Part shown: positions 18,058 through 26,388 of the stretch, piece after piece | Layout of the letters: the number at the start of each line of letters is the position of its first letter | How positions within the stretch are numbered: position 1 is the stretch's first letter | Assembly (NCBI RefSeq): GCF_904846525.1 | Contig: NZ_CAJHAZ010000015.1 | Location: 1-64,000 of the forward strand | Length of the DNA stretch: 64,000 nt | Direction: 5' to 3' | Source of the DNA: Psychrobacter sp. 1044 | GTDB taxonomy: Bacteria > Pseudomonadota > Gammaproteobacteria > Pseudomonadales > Moraxellaceae | Position numbers and translations under genes: made by a program | Notes under the pieces: model-generated | Databases searched by the model: none | What the model saw: only the letters and a program-made list of their open reading frames with translations | What the model was told of the DNA's origin: nothing

Positions 18058-19125
18058 TTAAAAAAGCGGCGTAGAATCGCTACTGTCTGGCATCAAACCT
18101 TGCAATAACAAAACATCTAAGTGCTGCTGCTGCAGTTTTTTATCGAAGTCGTTGACCTCAGCAATGAGCATTCTCTCGATACGCTTGTCACTGGCAAAGA
18201 CACTCAATCGTGCACAGATAACTGCCAATTGATAAATACGTTTTTTACAGTAGCCATCCAGCCCTTGTAGCAGTCTAACCATGTATGGCGTCTCAAGACT
18301 GGCGTAATCGTAATCAGCTATAACCTGCGAACCAAGTGCCGTAACACCATAGCTAATAGATAGATGGGCACAAAAATAACAGCTGAATAAGTAGCCAACG
18401 ACATGTCCAATATAATAGCCGCGGTCATAGGTAAAACTACTCACGCCGAAGTGCCCAAGTACATAGCTATTTAGACTGCCTTGATCACGAATAGGCTTAC
18501 TGCTCTTTAATTTGCCAACGGTGGCAAAGCATAGCGGATTTCGCCCATCTTGAGTAGTCAGTTGCCAACCTGCTGGCTGCTGAGCTGGCATATGACGGAC
18601 AATATCAGCGATGATGTCATCGACCACATGCAGCTGCTGCCAAAGACGCTCTAATCCATCGGTATCCATCAAGCCGCGTTTATCAAGCTGCTGTGCCAGC
18701 AAGTATTGCTGATGTTCTGCGAATTGTGATTTGAGCGTTTGTACCAAATAAGTAGGTCGCGTGGCAGCGGATGCCATATATAATAATCGCGTACGCTCAT
18801 GCTGAGTACGATACAGTGCCACACGCTGCTCGGCAATATTCATCTCGCTAGCAGCAGGCTGCTGCATCGCGCTATAGGTGTTAGATAACTCATCAGCTGC
18901 GGCTTTAACGACCTCTTTAACGACTATCTCTTTAACAACTGCCTCTTCAATATCTGGCAGCGTAAACAGTGCCAATAACATCGCTTTGTCAGGTGTGGCA
19001 CCCGCCTTGTCTTTTTGACCATGCTTGACGTTGCTTAGATTCATATCGCTTTGTTTTTTAGCGGACACAGCTGAGCCTTGTTGGCTATTGGCTCCTGCGC
19101 GTGGCTTTGCGGTCGGTTCAGTCAT
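18058..19125 (-). CDS. Hypothetical protein upstream of gspF
   Basis: I do not recognise this 355-residue protein. The first 60 or so residues are polar, Ala/Gly/Lys-rich and probably disordered. A stretch around residues 60-85 has repeated VVKE segments and could be helical or coiled. The remainder is mainly predicted-helical with Gln/Leu-rich segments. A central Tyr/Cys/Gly-rich part (YYIGHVVGYLFSCYFCAHLS, near residue 240) could be a short hydrophobic helix or a buried core. There is no signal peptide or known catalytic motif. It lies directly before gspF on the same strand. The ribosome site is weak. A link to secretion is only suggested by position. Confidence 0.7.
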   Translation of the reverse strand: MTEPTAKPRAGANSQQGSAVSAKKQSDMNLSNVKHGQKDKAGATPDKAMLLALFTLPDIEEAVVKEIVVKEVVKAAADELSNTYSAMQQPAASEMNIAEQRVALYRTQHERTRLLYMASAATRPTYLVQTLKSQFAEHQQYLLAQQLDKRGLMDTDGLERLWQQLHVVDDIIADIVRHMPAQQPAGWQLTTQDGRNPLCFATVGKLKSSKPIRDQGSLNSYVLGHFGVSSFTYDRGYYIGHVVGYLFSCYFCAHLSISYGVTALGSQVIADYDYASLETPYMVRLLQGLDGYCKKRIYQLAVICARLSVFASDKRIERMLIAEVNDFDKKLQQQHLDVLLLQGLMPDSSDSTPLF

Positions 19126-19357
19126 AACATACCATCAGCAGCAAAAATAAATATCATTTAGAACAAACGATCTGACCACCATACAGTGACATATCTTACG
19201 CTAAAAACAAGCGTTTGCGCCTAAATGACTCATTATTCCATAGTACCTGAACACAAGCACATTGTCAGCTGTCCATCGTCAAAATACTCTCTATCAACAC
19301 CTGTCAACCATAGACGAAATATCTTCATAAAAGTCTCATACTTCACTATGAGTAAAC

Positions 19358-19399
19358 AAAAAAGCGTTAAGGGCCTAATGGCAACCTTAACGCTTTTTT
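19358..19399. terminator. Bidirectional terminator between araC-like gene and the hypothetical gene
   Basis: A 15-bp perfect stem, AAAAAAGCGTTAAGG / CCTTAACGCTTTTTT, has a 12-nt loop. It lies just past the stop of the AraC-type regulator on the minus strand and ends in T runs on both strands. Confidence 0.9.
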
Positions 19400-19416
19400 G
19401 GTGTATTAACGATACG

Positions 19417-20352
19417 TTATGCGATGTTTTCTTGTTGATATTGTTGGCGATAGGCTTTTGGTGATACCCCATAAACGCGCTTGAATGCTTGACTGAAGGT
19501 CGAGTCTGAGGCATAGCCAACCAACTCACTGATACGGCCAATACTGTTTTGCTGCAAGCGTAGATAACGGGCCGCCAAGCGCAAGCGATAATCAATGAGA
19601 TAGGTCAACGGCGGCATACCAACTGTATCTTTAAAGCGCTGCGCAAAGCTTGAGCGTGACATTCCTGCGACTTCAGCCAGCTTATGAATGGTCCAGTTTT
19701 GATTGGGCGCTTGATGCATCGCTGCTAACGCCTTGGTCAAAAACGGGTCTTTCATGGCTTTTAGCCAGTTTTCTGTGGCCTCAGGCAAACTTTCAATATA
19801 AACCCGCAAACATTCAATCATCATAATACTTGCCCAATGATTGATGATCGCGGTCTTGCCCATGCGCTCACGCTCAGCTTCTAAGGTCAGCAGCTTAATC
19901 TCGACATCAATGACCTCAAACCTACCGTCAGACTCATCGTTGATTTCAGGCAAAATCGCAGGCAGCACAGACAACAAAGGGCGTATCATTTCTTTGTCAT
20001 ACTTGCATTCAATCAATATCAAAGACGAGTTAGGATCACCATTACCATCGATATCAAGGGTGTTTTCCTTACAATGAGTCAGCAACTCATCTAGCGGTAG
20101 CGCATCGTCACCATTATGATCTAAGGCATAGCTCACATGCTTATGAGCACTGGGAATCATAATCATATCGCCGGCGTGCGCCTGTCGCAAACCATTGCCG
20201 ACGTCGATACAAAAGCTTCCAGACATCACTAAATAAAACAAAATCGTATCTTGTCTAGTGATGGAATAGGACCAATTACCAGTCCCATTCAAACGATAAT
20301 ACTTGGTTTCAAACAAATGCACGTTTTGTAGCAATACGCTCAATGCGTCCAT
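19417..20352 (-). CDS. AraC family transcriptional regulator with N-terminal cupin
   Basis: A 311-residue transcription factor. Residues 1-200 form an AraC-type cupin sensor domain (LVMSGSFCIDVGNG, HAGDMIMIPSAHKH). The C-terminal 100 residues hold two helix-turn-helix motifs: WTIHKLAEVAGMSRSSFAQRF and the signature ISELVGYASDSTFSQAFKRVYGVSPKAYRQQ. GAGG precedes the ATG. The N-terminal type resembles the cupin_6 subgroup found near oxidoreductase or transport genes. No obvious target gene is adjacent, as tRNA genes lie upstream, so the ligand and regulon cannot be stated. Confidence 0.9.
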   Translation of the reverse strand: MDALSVLLQNVHLFETKYYRLNGTGNWSYSITRQDTILFYLVMSGSFCIDVGNGLRQAHAGDMIMIPSAHKHVSYALDHNGDDALPLDELLTHCKENTLDIDGNGDPNSSLILIECKYDKEMIRPLLSVLPAILPEINDESDGRFEVIDVEIKLLTLEAERERMGKTAIINHWASIMMIECLRVYIESLPEATENWLKAMKDPFLTKALAAMHQAPNQNWTIHKLAEVAGMSRSSFAQRFKDTVGMPPLTYLIDYRLRLAARYLRLQQNSIGRISELVGYASDSTFSQAFKRVYGVSPKAYRQQYQQENIA

Positions 20353-20862
20353 TAATCACTTCCTCAATAATATAAGATCCATAGCAGCGCATCTCAGACA
20401 AGCACTCACATCCCTACTACGGTCTTAGGCTTACTTAATCTATTAAATATATTTTTTAACTGACTTTCTTAACACTCGTATCATCTGCAATGGATCAATT
20501 CTTAATGGATGACCTAATATATCAACGGGCTCTAAAACCTTATCATGATGCATCACTAAAAGCGTTGCCTTTGTTATTCTATATAAAGGCTGTTAAAGAA
20601 TAACAAAGCAGGTTTAAGGCACGTACAGAGATAGCGAGCGTCTAAAAAGAGAACCTATAATAAAAATAAATAAGACAAAAGGCCAGTAAACCAATACAGA
20701 ATCAAAGGGCTGATGAGTCTACAAATTTTAATCGCAGGGGGTAAGATAAGTTAAAACCAATCATACAGGCACAAAAAAAAGCCAAACATGGCAAGTATTA
20801 TTATCTAGAATAAGGTTTTTATAATGAGGTAGAACAAGAAGAGGATAATGCAGAATAAAATA
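20353..20862. other. Intergenic region between tRNA-His and the AraC-type regulator
   Basis: No gene is supported in these 510 bp. The one notable structure is a perfect 12-bp inverted repeat, CTTTGTTATTCT / AGAATAACAAAG, at 20569-20608 with a 16-bp centre. The tRNA transcript must end somewhere here, but I see no classic terminator near the tRNA-His 3' end. Confidence 0.4.
20569..20608. repeat. 12-bp perfect inverted repeat
   Basis: CTTTGTTATTCT and its exact complement are separated by 16 bp. There is no T run adjacent, so a protein-binding site or an RNA hairpin are both possible. Confidence 0.5.
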
Positions 20863-20939
20863 TGGGGCGACTGATGGGACTCGAACCCACGACAACCGAG
20901 ATCACAACCCGGGGCTCTACCAACTGAGCTACAACCGCC
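20863..20939 (-). tRNA. tRNA-His (GTG)
   Basis: The minus strand folds as a complete cloverleaf. It has the extra G at position -1 opposite C73 that is typical of tRNA-His, acceptor GCGGTTG pairing with CAGTCGC (with G-U pairs), D-loop AGCTCAGTTGGTAGAGC, anticodon loop TTGTGAT with GTG, T-loop TTCGAGT and an encoded CCA end. It is the last of three tRNA genes in a row. Confidence 0.95.
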
Positions 20940-20977
20940 ATAACTATTGCCTGATGAGGCAAGATTTGCAGGCTAAA

Positions 20978-21054
20978 TGGTGCGCCTGGCAGGATTCGAA
21001 CCTGCGGCCACCTCCTTAGAAGGGAGATGCTCTATCCAGCTGAGCTACAGGCGC
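20978..21054 (-). tRNA. tRNA-Arg (TCT)
   Basis: A full cloverleaf on the minus strand: acceptor GCGCCTG pairing with CAGGCGC, D-loop AGCTCAGCTGGATAGAG, anticodon loop CTTCTAA with TCT, T-loop TTCGAAT and an encoded CCA. It lies 38 bp from tRNA-His in the same orientation. Confidence 0.95.
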
Positions 21055-21150
21055 TCTTAGAGGACTTTTATATACTAAAGCAAGTTTTAAATATATCAGA
21101 AACTAAACCATTATACATAAAAAAAAGCCTGTAAGGCTCTTAAAAATAGA

Positions 21151-21227
<77 letters not shown>

Positions 21228-21470
21228 AAATTTCTATTATCACGATAGTTTGTTGATTAACTCGTTGTTGGCAATGCCACCAACTTGTTAACGTTCCTTG
21301 CTATCGAGGTGCACATATTAAGGGGAAAAGCCGATGGTGTCAACACCTATTTTTAATTAATTTAAAAAAACTGCTAAATTACTTAAAAAACGCTCATTTA
21401 TCATAAAAACCACTATGACAAATCCTTTTCTCCACGATGCTAAGTGCTACTTACTCATCGACAGCGCTCA

Positions 21471-23066
21471 TTATACTCTATTCCAATCAGGAAGCAAGCT
21501 GCCGTTTATCGTACCAGTAAGAACATTGAATGGTACGAGCCACAATGGCGCAGGAATTACTTTTTCACCAGCAACATTATGGTTATTATCATGGTTGTTG
21601 GGGCCATCAGTATTTTTATAATCATGCACTTGTTGGCTGAGCGCAACTGGTAACCGCTCATTATCTTGTACTGGATAAACCAGCCACACCTGCCCTGCTT
21701 GATAGGCCTGAGCGTAACTCATCAATTGATAAGCATCGCTGGCACTAATGCTGGCTGTCTGCGATAAATGCTTCCATTTAATATCGATGACATGGCTATA
21801 GTGACCTTTTTCTCTAGCTTCAATAACCGCAGTGCCATTCTGATTGTGACAATTATCATTAGCATTAGTTTTATATATGAGCAAATCAGGTCGTATAGAC
21901 AGACATGCGCGCCCTTCTGCATCCGTTAGCCAGATACTTTGCGTTTGATATAACGGCTGATATTGTTGACTCACTTGCTGAAACATCGAGGCAATGCGCA
22001 GGCTTGCCCATTGCTCAAAGGCTTGATTCATATCTATCAGCAAGCATAAACGCGGAGAGGACAGATTTTGCCTAGATGGTTTATTTGGCGCAATACCATT
22101 ACCTGTTGCCACATTGGACTGCATTAGTAACCAATAAGCCATATCTAACAACTGCTGAGCAGCCTGTAGTTGCGGTGCTCGAAGCGGTTGCACGGCTAAC
22201 TGACGCTTTGCTTGCGTGTATATCGACTCTAACTGTGTCAGCTCTTGATAACTCAACGCCGCTACTCGCTGCCAAGCCTGCAAAAATTTAGGCGCATCTG
22301 CTTTCGATAGCGTTGATTGAAAAAATAAAGGCGTCATCAAAACCAATGTGCTCTTAATCAGGCGATTACCTAGCATGTCTTGGCTCAGTATACTGCTCTC
22401 ACAGACAAACTTATGCGGCTGCATGCTATTGTGGCGCAATTGTTCTTTGATGAGCAGTCGACCTTGTAGCGATGCTTGATTGTCGACCTGCGTCTGATAG
22501 TGTTTGCTTGGTCGATAATGAGCCAGCCGCTGCAAAAACTGCGTGATAAGCCAATCTGATAATGGCAGTACGTCTATCGATAGCAGCGACAATTGACTGC
22601 TAAATTGACCTAGATTTTTCGTATTGGGTAACTTGTTTTTGGCATGACTGCTATTGGTCAAATCCGATAGCATGCCCTGCACCCATTGGCGAGCTTGCCT
22701 GATATCGGGGCGATGACTAGCATGACGACGACTGGCATTCTGTGAAAGGTATGATTGCTGCGCGACTTGATCGCTAGAAGTTTTTGCCGCAAGTTTGGGT
22801 AATATCTCAAGCGTCATGCCGCTAGGCAGTAAAATAACCCCTATATAATGTCCGACTTTTAACTGCCATTGTCCCTGTCTGTGCTTAATGCTAAAGACCG
22901 CAAACTCCTGCGCCATCAACCAATGGAAATCAGATACCCGTAAGAAGTCATGCGCTGTTAGACGCTGGTGTTCAAACACAGTGATGGTATTTACATCAAG
23001 CGCATTAACGTTGGCACTGTCAATATTATTGGCTATGACTTCATGACTGAAGCTATTATTTATCAA
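21471..23066 (-). CDS. mcrC: McrC-like nuclease subunit of a type IV restriction system
   Basis: The 531-residue partner of McrB that supplies the nuclease. The N-terminal DUF-type domain has the McrC block YIGVILLPSGMTLEILPKL near residue 75. The C-terminal part has a PD-(D/E)xK nuclease core: RPDLLIY near residue 395, then VIDIKWK about 30 residues later, supplying the acidic and Lys residues. The start is TTG with AAGGTG 7 bp upstream, 12 bp after the mcrB stop, so the two genes are coupled. McrBC systems cut DNA with modified cytosines and limit phage. Exact specificity cannot be read from McrC. Confidence 0.88.
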   Translation of the reverse strand: MINNSFSHEVIANNIDSANVNALDVNTITVFEHQRLTAHDFLRVSDFHWLMAQEFAVFSIKHRQGQWQLKVGHYIGVILLPSGMTLEILPKLAAKTSSDQVAQQSYLSQNASRRHASHRPDIRQARQWVQGMLSDLTNSSHAKNKLPNTKNLGQFSSQLSLLSIDVLPLSDWLITQFLQRLAHYRPSKHYQTQVDNQASLQGRLLIKEQLRHNSMQPHKFVCESSILSQDMLGNRLIKSTLVLMTPLFFQSTLSKADAPKFLQAWQRVAALSYQELTQLESIYTQAKRQLAVQPLRAPQLQAAQQLLDMAYWLLMQSNVATGNGIAPNKPSRQNLSSPRLCLLIDMNQAFEQWASLRIASMFQQVSQQYQPLYQTQSIWLTDAEGRACLSIRPDLLIYKTNANDNCHNQNGTAVIEAREKGHYSHVIDIKWKHLSQTASISASDAYQLMSYAQAYQAGQVWLVYPVQDNERLPVALSQQVHDYKNTDGPNNHDNNHNVAGEKVIPAPLWLVPFNVLTGTINGSLLPDWNRV

Positions 23067-23078
23067 CGCTGAGCACCT

Positions 23079-24554
23079 TTATGGATATAAACGTTGATAG
23101 ACAGTCGGTTTGGCAAATTCACCTACCCTCGCGATGAGGTCGGTATTTATCCTATAGCCAGCTGTGCTCATAGACTGACCGAAAAATGCATTTTGACCAG
23201 TAAACAGCGGATTTTGACTACTAGCATTTACTTGGTCATTCACACTGTCATTAATGGATGTATGACTATCATGAATAAACTGCGCGCGCAGTGGCTGCTG
23301 CTCGTCTCTAAAGATATATTGCAAAGTACCCTCTTGCCCACCCGTCGCTTGCATTAACTGCGGAATGATTTGTTCAACCAACGCCGCTTGCAATTGTCCA
23401 AGATCCGTCACTGACCATAAAAAAGCATGACCCAATTGCGCTTCCATTCCCACTGTTTGCGTAATGCGATTATTCAAACCGGCTAATAGCTTTGCCAAAT
23501 CTACCGTCGCTGCTGGACTGTCAGTTTCTGATTTTTGGGGCACATGAATGATGGGTAATAATTCTGGTTGCGGTGGACATTCGATAAAACGAAAGCGCCG
23601 ACGTAATGCCATATCAAGTGGTGCTAACGAGTGATCTTGGGTGTTCATCGTGGCATAAATATCGATGTTGGCAGGGATGCTAAAAGCCCGTCCAGAATAG
23701 GCCAAATGAACAGTCATCGCATTTGTCATGCCAGCCCGTTTGTCTGGCTCAATTAGACTGAGTAGCTCGCCAAATACTCGTGACACGTTGGCGCGATTGA
23801 TCTCATCAATTAAGATGGCATAACACTGCTCTGGATCATTTGCTGCCCGTTGACACAATTTTAAGAATGCACCATCTTGAATGGCGTAACTCATTTGAGA
23901 TGAGCTACTCGTTGCATGATTAGACGCTACCATGACAGGACGAATGCCTTCGACAAACTCTTCATAGCCATACGCTTGATGGAAGCTGACCATGGTAAAA
24001 CGCTGCTGGCTAAAACCTTGATTTGGGTTTGCTTGGCTTTGGTTGACACTGTTATCGCGCTGCGCTTGCTGAAATTCGGCAAGTTGCTGCGATAGCTCTG
24101 TTAATAACTCAAAGCTTTCTGGCAGCAAATACCACGCACCACCCTCATCTTTATCAAAATAGGCTTGGCTGGCACGGTTTTTATAAGTCACAGTTTTTGA
24201 ATTGGTAGGGCTATGCATTTGAAGAACAGACCAAGCCGTATTGCTTAAGTTTTTTTCGCGTGCATTCTGTGCCGCTTTCGCGACAAAAAATGCATGATTG
24301 ACGATTTCAGGCACTTTTACCAAGTCTTGGTGTTTAGATTGAAAATCCAAAAGTACCAAGCATACGATTTCACGCCAGCTAAGCTCTTGCAATAGCTGCC
24401 CCAACAAATCTGCCTCATCGGCTCTCGGCAGATAGTCGGTATATCGCTTAGCAATTTGTAACAGTCGATAGGTTTTTCCCGTACCAGCAACGCCTGTATA
24501 AATGATATTGGTCGGCGCATGAATTGACGTGTCAGGCATAGCTTCATCCAGCAT
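23079..24554 (-). CDS. mcrB: McrB-like AAA+ GTPase/ATPase of a type IV restriction system
   Basis: A 491-residue AAA+ motor for the restriction complex. Walker A GVAGTGKT is at residues 21-28, so there is no room for the N-terminal DNA-recognition domain of E. coli McrB. The McrB-typical block SFHQAYGYEEFVEGIRP follows only near residue 187, Walker B ILIDEINRANVSRVFGE near 246, then ATMNTQDHSLAPLDMALRRRF with the sensor and arginine residues. About 130 extra residues between Walker A and the SFHQ block (LSWREIVCLVLLDF, NTAWSVLQMHS, TVTYKNRASQAYFDKDEGGAWYL) look like an inserted domain, perhaps for recognition. The start Met has a weak ribosome site; Met6 is an alternative. Confidence 0.88.
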   Translation of the reverse strand: MLDEAMPDTSIHAPTNIIYTGVAGTGKTYRLLQIAKRYTDYLPRADEADLLGQLLQELSWREIVCLVLLDFQSKHQDLVKVPEIVNHAFFVAKAAQNAREKNLSNTAWSVLQMHSPTNSKTVTYKNRASQAYFDKDEGGAWYLLPESFELLTELSQQLAEFQQAQRDNSVNQSQANPNQGFSQQRFTMVSFHQAYGYEEFVEGIRPVMVASNHATSSSSQMSYAIQDGAFLKLCQRAANDPEQCYAILIDEINRANVSRVFGELLSLIEPDKRAGMTNAMTVHLAYSGRAFSIPANIDIYATMNTQDHSLAPLDMALRRRFRFIECPPQPELLPIIHVPQKSETDSPAATVDLAKLLAGLNNRITQTVGMEAQLGHAFLWSVTDLGQLQAALVEQIIPQLMQATGGQEGTLQYIFRDEQQPLRAQFIHDSHTSINDSVNDQVNASSQNPLFTGQNAFFGQSMSTAGYRINTDLIARVGEFAKPTVYQRLYP

Positions 24555-24886
24555 AGAAAAAAGGAAATAAGAAAAATAATCAATAAGATACGCTAAACTG
24601 TCATCATTATAGCGTGGCTGTCTTTATGGCATCTAGCAGCACTGTTTATGAAAGCATCTGAGTGATACGATATTGCGTTGAGCGATAGCATTCCTAGCAT
24701 CTAGGGTATCATGACGTTAGCCCTATTTTATAAGCGCAGCAGTTCATGCTAATAATAGTAGGCAGACGGCGGTTAATGTACCATAGTAAGCATGGCAGCT
24801 TGCACAATAGGCATCCTATCAGCTGCTATGATGAAATATATAACACTCAAAGCGTCATTTAATCTATCTACATTAAGGAATTTTGT
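24555..24886. other. Divergent promoter region between mcrB and a thioesterase-like gene
   Basis: This 332-bp gap lies between two divergent genes and must hold both promoters. I see no strong sigma-70 pair, repeat or hairpin in it. Confidence 0.35.
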
Positions 24887-25588
24887 ATGTCAGGATTATT
24901 AAAAAAACTCCCTAGCAAGCTAACCAATAAATTGCCAGCCAAAACCTCTGACAGCACAAGATCGCCCGTCGAAAAACCCAACAGCTCGCTCAAGCCCATC
25001 AGCAATCAATTCACCAAACTGTTATCTGTTACCAAGTATTTACCTGCCAGCGCACGCTCGAGCATCTTATCCAAAGCCTTTGGTAAAGTGGTGCCATATG
25101 TGGGCACAACGGGCGTCTATTATGAAACGGTCGAACCCAACCAAGTCGTGGTGAGCTTAAACAACACCAAAGCAGTGCAAAATCATATTGGCTCTATTCA
25201 TGCGGTCGCCATTACCTTACTTGCCGAAACAGCAACCGGTTTTATTCTGGGTTTAAACCTACCCTCTGACCGCGTACTATTAATTAAATCATACTCGGTT
25301 AATTTTTATCGCCCGATTAAAAAAGGCCAAATTGCAGCAGTGGCATCTTTATCGGATGAGCAGCGCTTAGATATCCTAAATACACCAAAAGGTGAAATGG
25401 TGATTCCGTGCGTCATTCATGACCGTGAGTCTGACAGTGATCGTGACCCTATCGTGGTTGAGATGACATGGGCTTGGATTCCTAAGTCTGAATTAGAAGC
25501 CCGCCGTCAAGGCAAAAGTAGCGAAAAGCCGCTAGAAGCTGACACTGAATCTAAAACAGAAGTCGAAGCTGAGCAAAACGACCAATAA
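24887..25588 (+). CDS. DUF4442-type hotdog thioesterase-like protein
   Basis: A 233-residue protein whose residues 60-205 resemble the DUF4442/PaaI hotdog fold: KVVPYVGTTGVYYETVEPNQVVVSLNN, then NHIGSIHAVAITLLAETATGFILGL, the usual central helix and catalytic-region block, and YSVNFYRPIKKGQIAAVASL. The first 50 residues are Lys/Ser/Pro-rich and the last 25 Glu-rich, both probably disordered. A thioesterase on acyl-CoA or a related thioester is likely from the fold, but the substrate is unknown. It stands alone, ending at a terminator. Confidence 0.75.
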   Translation: MSGLLKKLPSKLTNKLPAKTSDSTRSPVEKPNSSLKPISNQFTKLLSVTKYLPASARSSILSKAFGKVVPYVGTTGVYYETVEPNQVVVSLNNTKAVQNHIGSIHAVAITLLAETATGFILGLNLPSDRVLLIKSYSVNFYRPIKKGQIAAVASLSDEQRLDILNTPKGEMVIPCVIHDRESDSDRDPIVVEMTWAWIPKSELEARRQGKSSEKPLEADTESKTEVEAEQNDQ

Positions 25589-25606
25589 CTGGTTAAGCAT
25601 AAGTAA

Positions 25607-25645
25607 GACATAATGTGTCATCTAGTGTGATGAGACATTATGTTT
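25607..25645 (+). terminator. Terminator after the thioesterase-like gene
   Basis: A 14-bp stem with one mismatch, ACATAATGTGTCAT / ATGAGACATTATGT, is followed by TTGTT. It lies 20 bp past the stop codon. Confidence 0.65.
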
Positions 25646-25706
25646 GTTAAACTTGTATAGTGAATTTAAAAAAATTGTGAAAAAAACGTATAATAAGGAG
25701 ACAGCG

Positions 25707-26195
25707 ATGTCCAAGATTACCCATAAATTGACTGCCCATTTAACTAAGGCGTTGCTCGTGGGCGCGTGCTCACTAGGCCTTGCTATGACAGCGAAAGCGG
25801 CGCCAATGGCAAATACCGCAAGTGTGACTAAATCTAGCCCTGTGTTTCTTGGTGATGGTGGTAATTATCCTTTTTCAGAAGCAGTACGGGTGGGCGATAC
25901 GCTATACATGTCTGGACAAATTGGTTTTAAAGATGGCAAATTGGTCAAAGGTGGCGTCAAAGCCGAAGCCAAGCAAGCATTGGATAATATTAATGAAACC
26001 TTGTTAAAATACGGCTATCAAAAATCAGACATCGTCAAATGTATGGCGATGCTGACAGACATGGACGACTTTGACGATTTTAATAAAGTCTATAAAGCGG
26101 AATTGGCCAAACCTTATCCGGTACGTTCAGCCTTTGGCGTCGCTGAATTGGCGGCGGGTGCCAGCGTTGAAGTTGAATGTATCGCTGCAAAATAA
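25707..26195 (+). CDS. Exported RidA/YjgF family protein
   Basis: Rid proteins usually hydrolyse reactive enamine/imine intermediates made by PLP enzymes in the cytoplasm. This 162-residue version starts with a clear signal peptide (Lys-containing start, hydrophobic core LLVGACSLGLAMTA, ending AKAA), so it is probably periplasmic. The Rid domain follows with DTLYMSGQIG, KQALDNINETLLKYGY, IVKCMAMLTDMDDFDDFNKVY and the conserved Arg in YPVRSAFGVAEL and Glu in VEVECIA. The start is the ATG preceded by AAGGAG. An upstream in-frame ATG at 25644 lies inside the preceding terminator and is rejected. The substrate in the periplasm is unknown. Confidence 0.88.
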   Translation: MSKITHKLTAHLTKALLVGACSLGLAMTAKAAPMANTASVTKSSPVFLGDGGNYPFSEAVRVGDTLYMSGQIGFKDGKLVKGGVKAEAKQALDNINETLLKYGYQKSDIVKCMAMLTDMDDFDDFNKVYKAELAKPYPVRSAFGVAELAAGASVEVECIAAK

Positions 26196-26216
26196 TAGCG
26201 ATGTCACACGTTAAAC

Positions 26217-26284
26217 TATTCAAAGCACTGAAGTATTCAAAGCACTGAAGTATTCAAAGCACTAAAGTATTCAAAGCAGTAAAG
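26217..26284. repeat. 17-bp tandem repeat, four copies
   Basis: TATTCAAAGCACTGAAG is repeated four times, the last two copies each with one or two changes. It lies between the stop of the exported RidA gene and its terminator, so it would be in the 3' untranslated part of the message. Confidence 0.9.
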
Positions 26285-26296
26285 AATGACCATCAA

Positions 26297-26325
26297 ATAA
26301 CTGGCTACCATAGCCAGTTATCTTT
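26297..26325 (+). terminator. Terminator after the exported RidA gene
   Basis: The 11-bp perfect stem ATAACTGGCTA / TAGCCAGTTAT with a 3-nt loop is followed by CTTTT. Confidence 0.85.
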
Positions 26326-26388
26326 TATCTGCTATACAAACCCTTTGGCTGAGGTAGATTAAACAATCACCAATGCACTCTAGGCACT

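Noticed and set aside
25644..25706. Longer RidA start
   Set aside because: It overlaps the preceding terminator and would bury the signal peptide. AAGGAG precedes the ATG at 25707.
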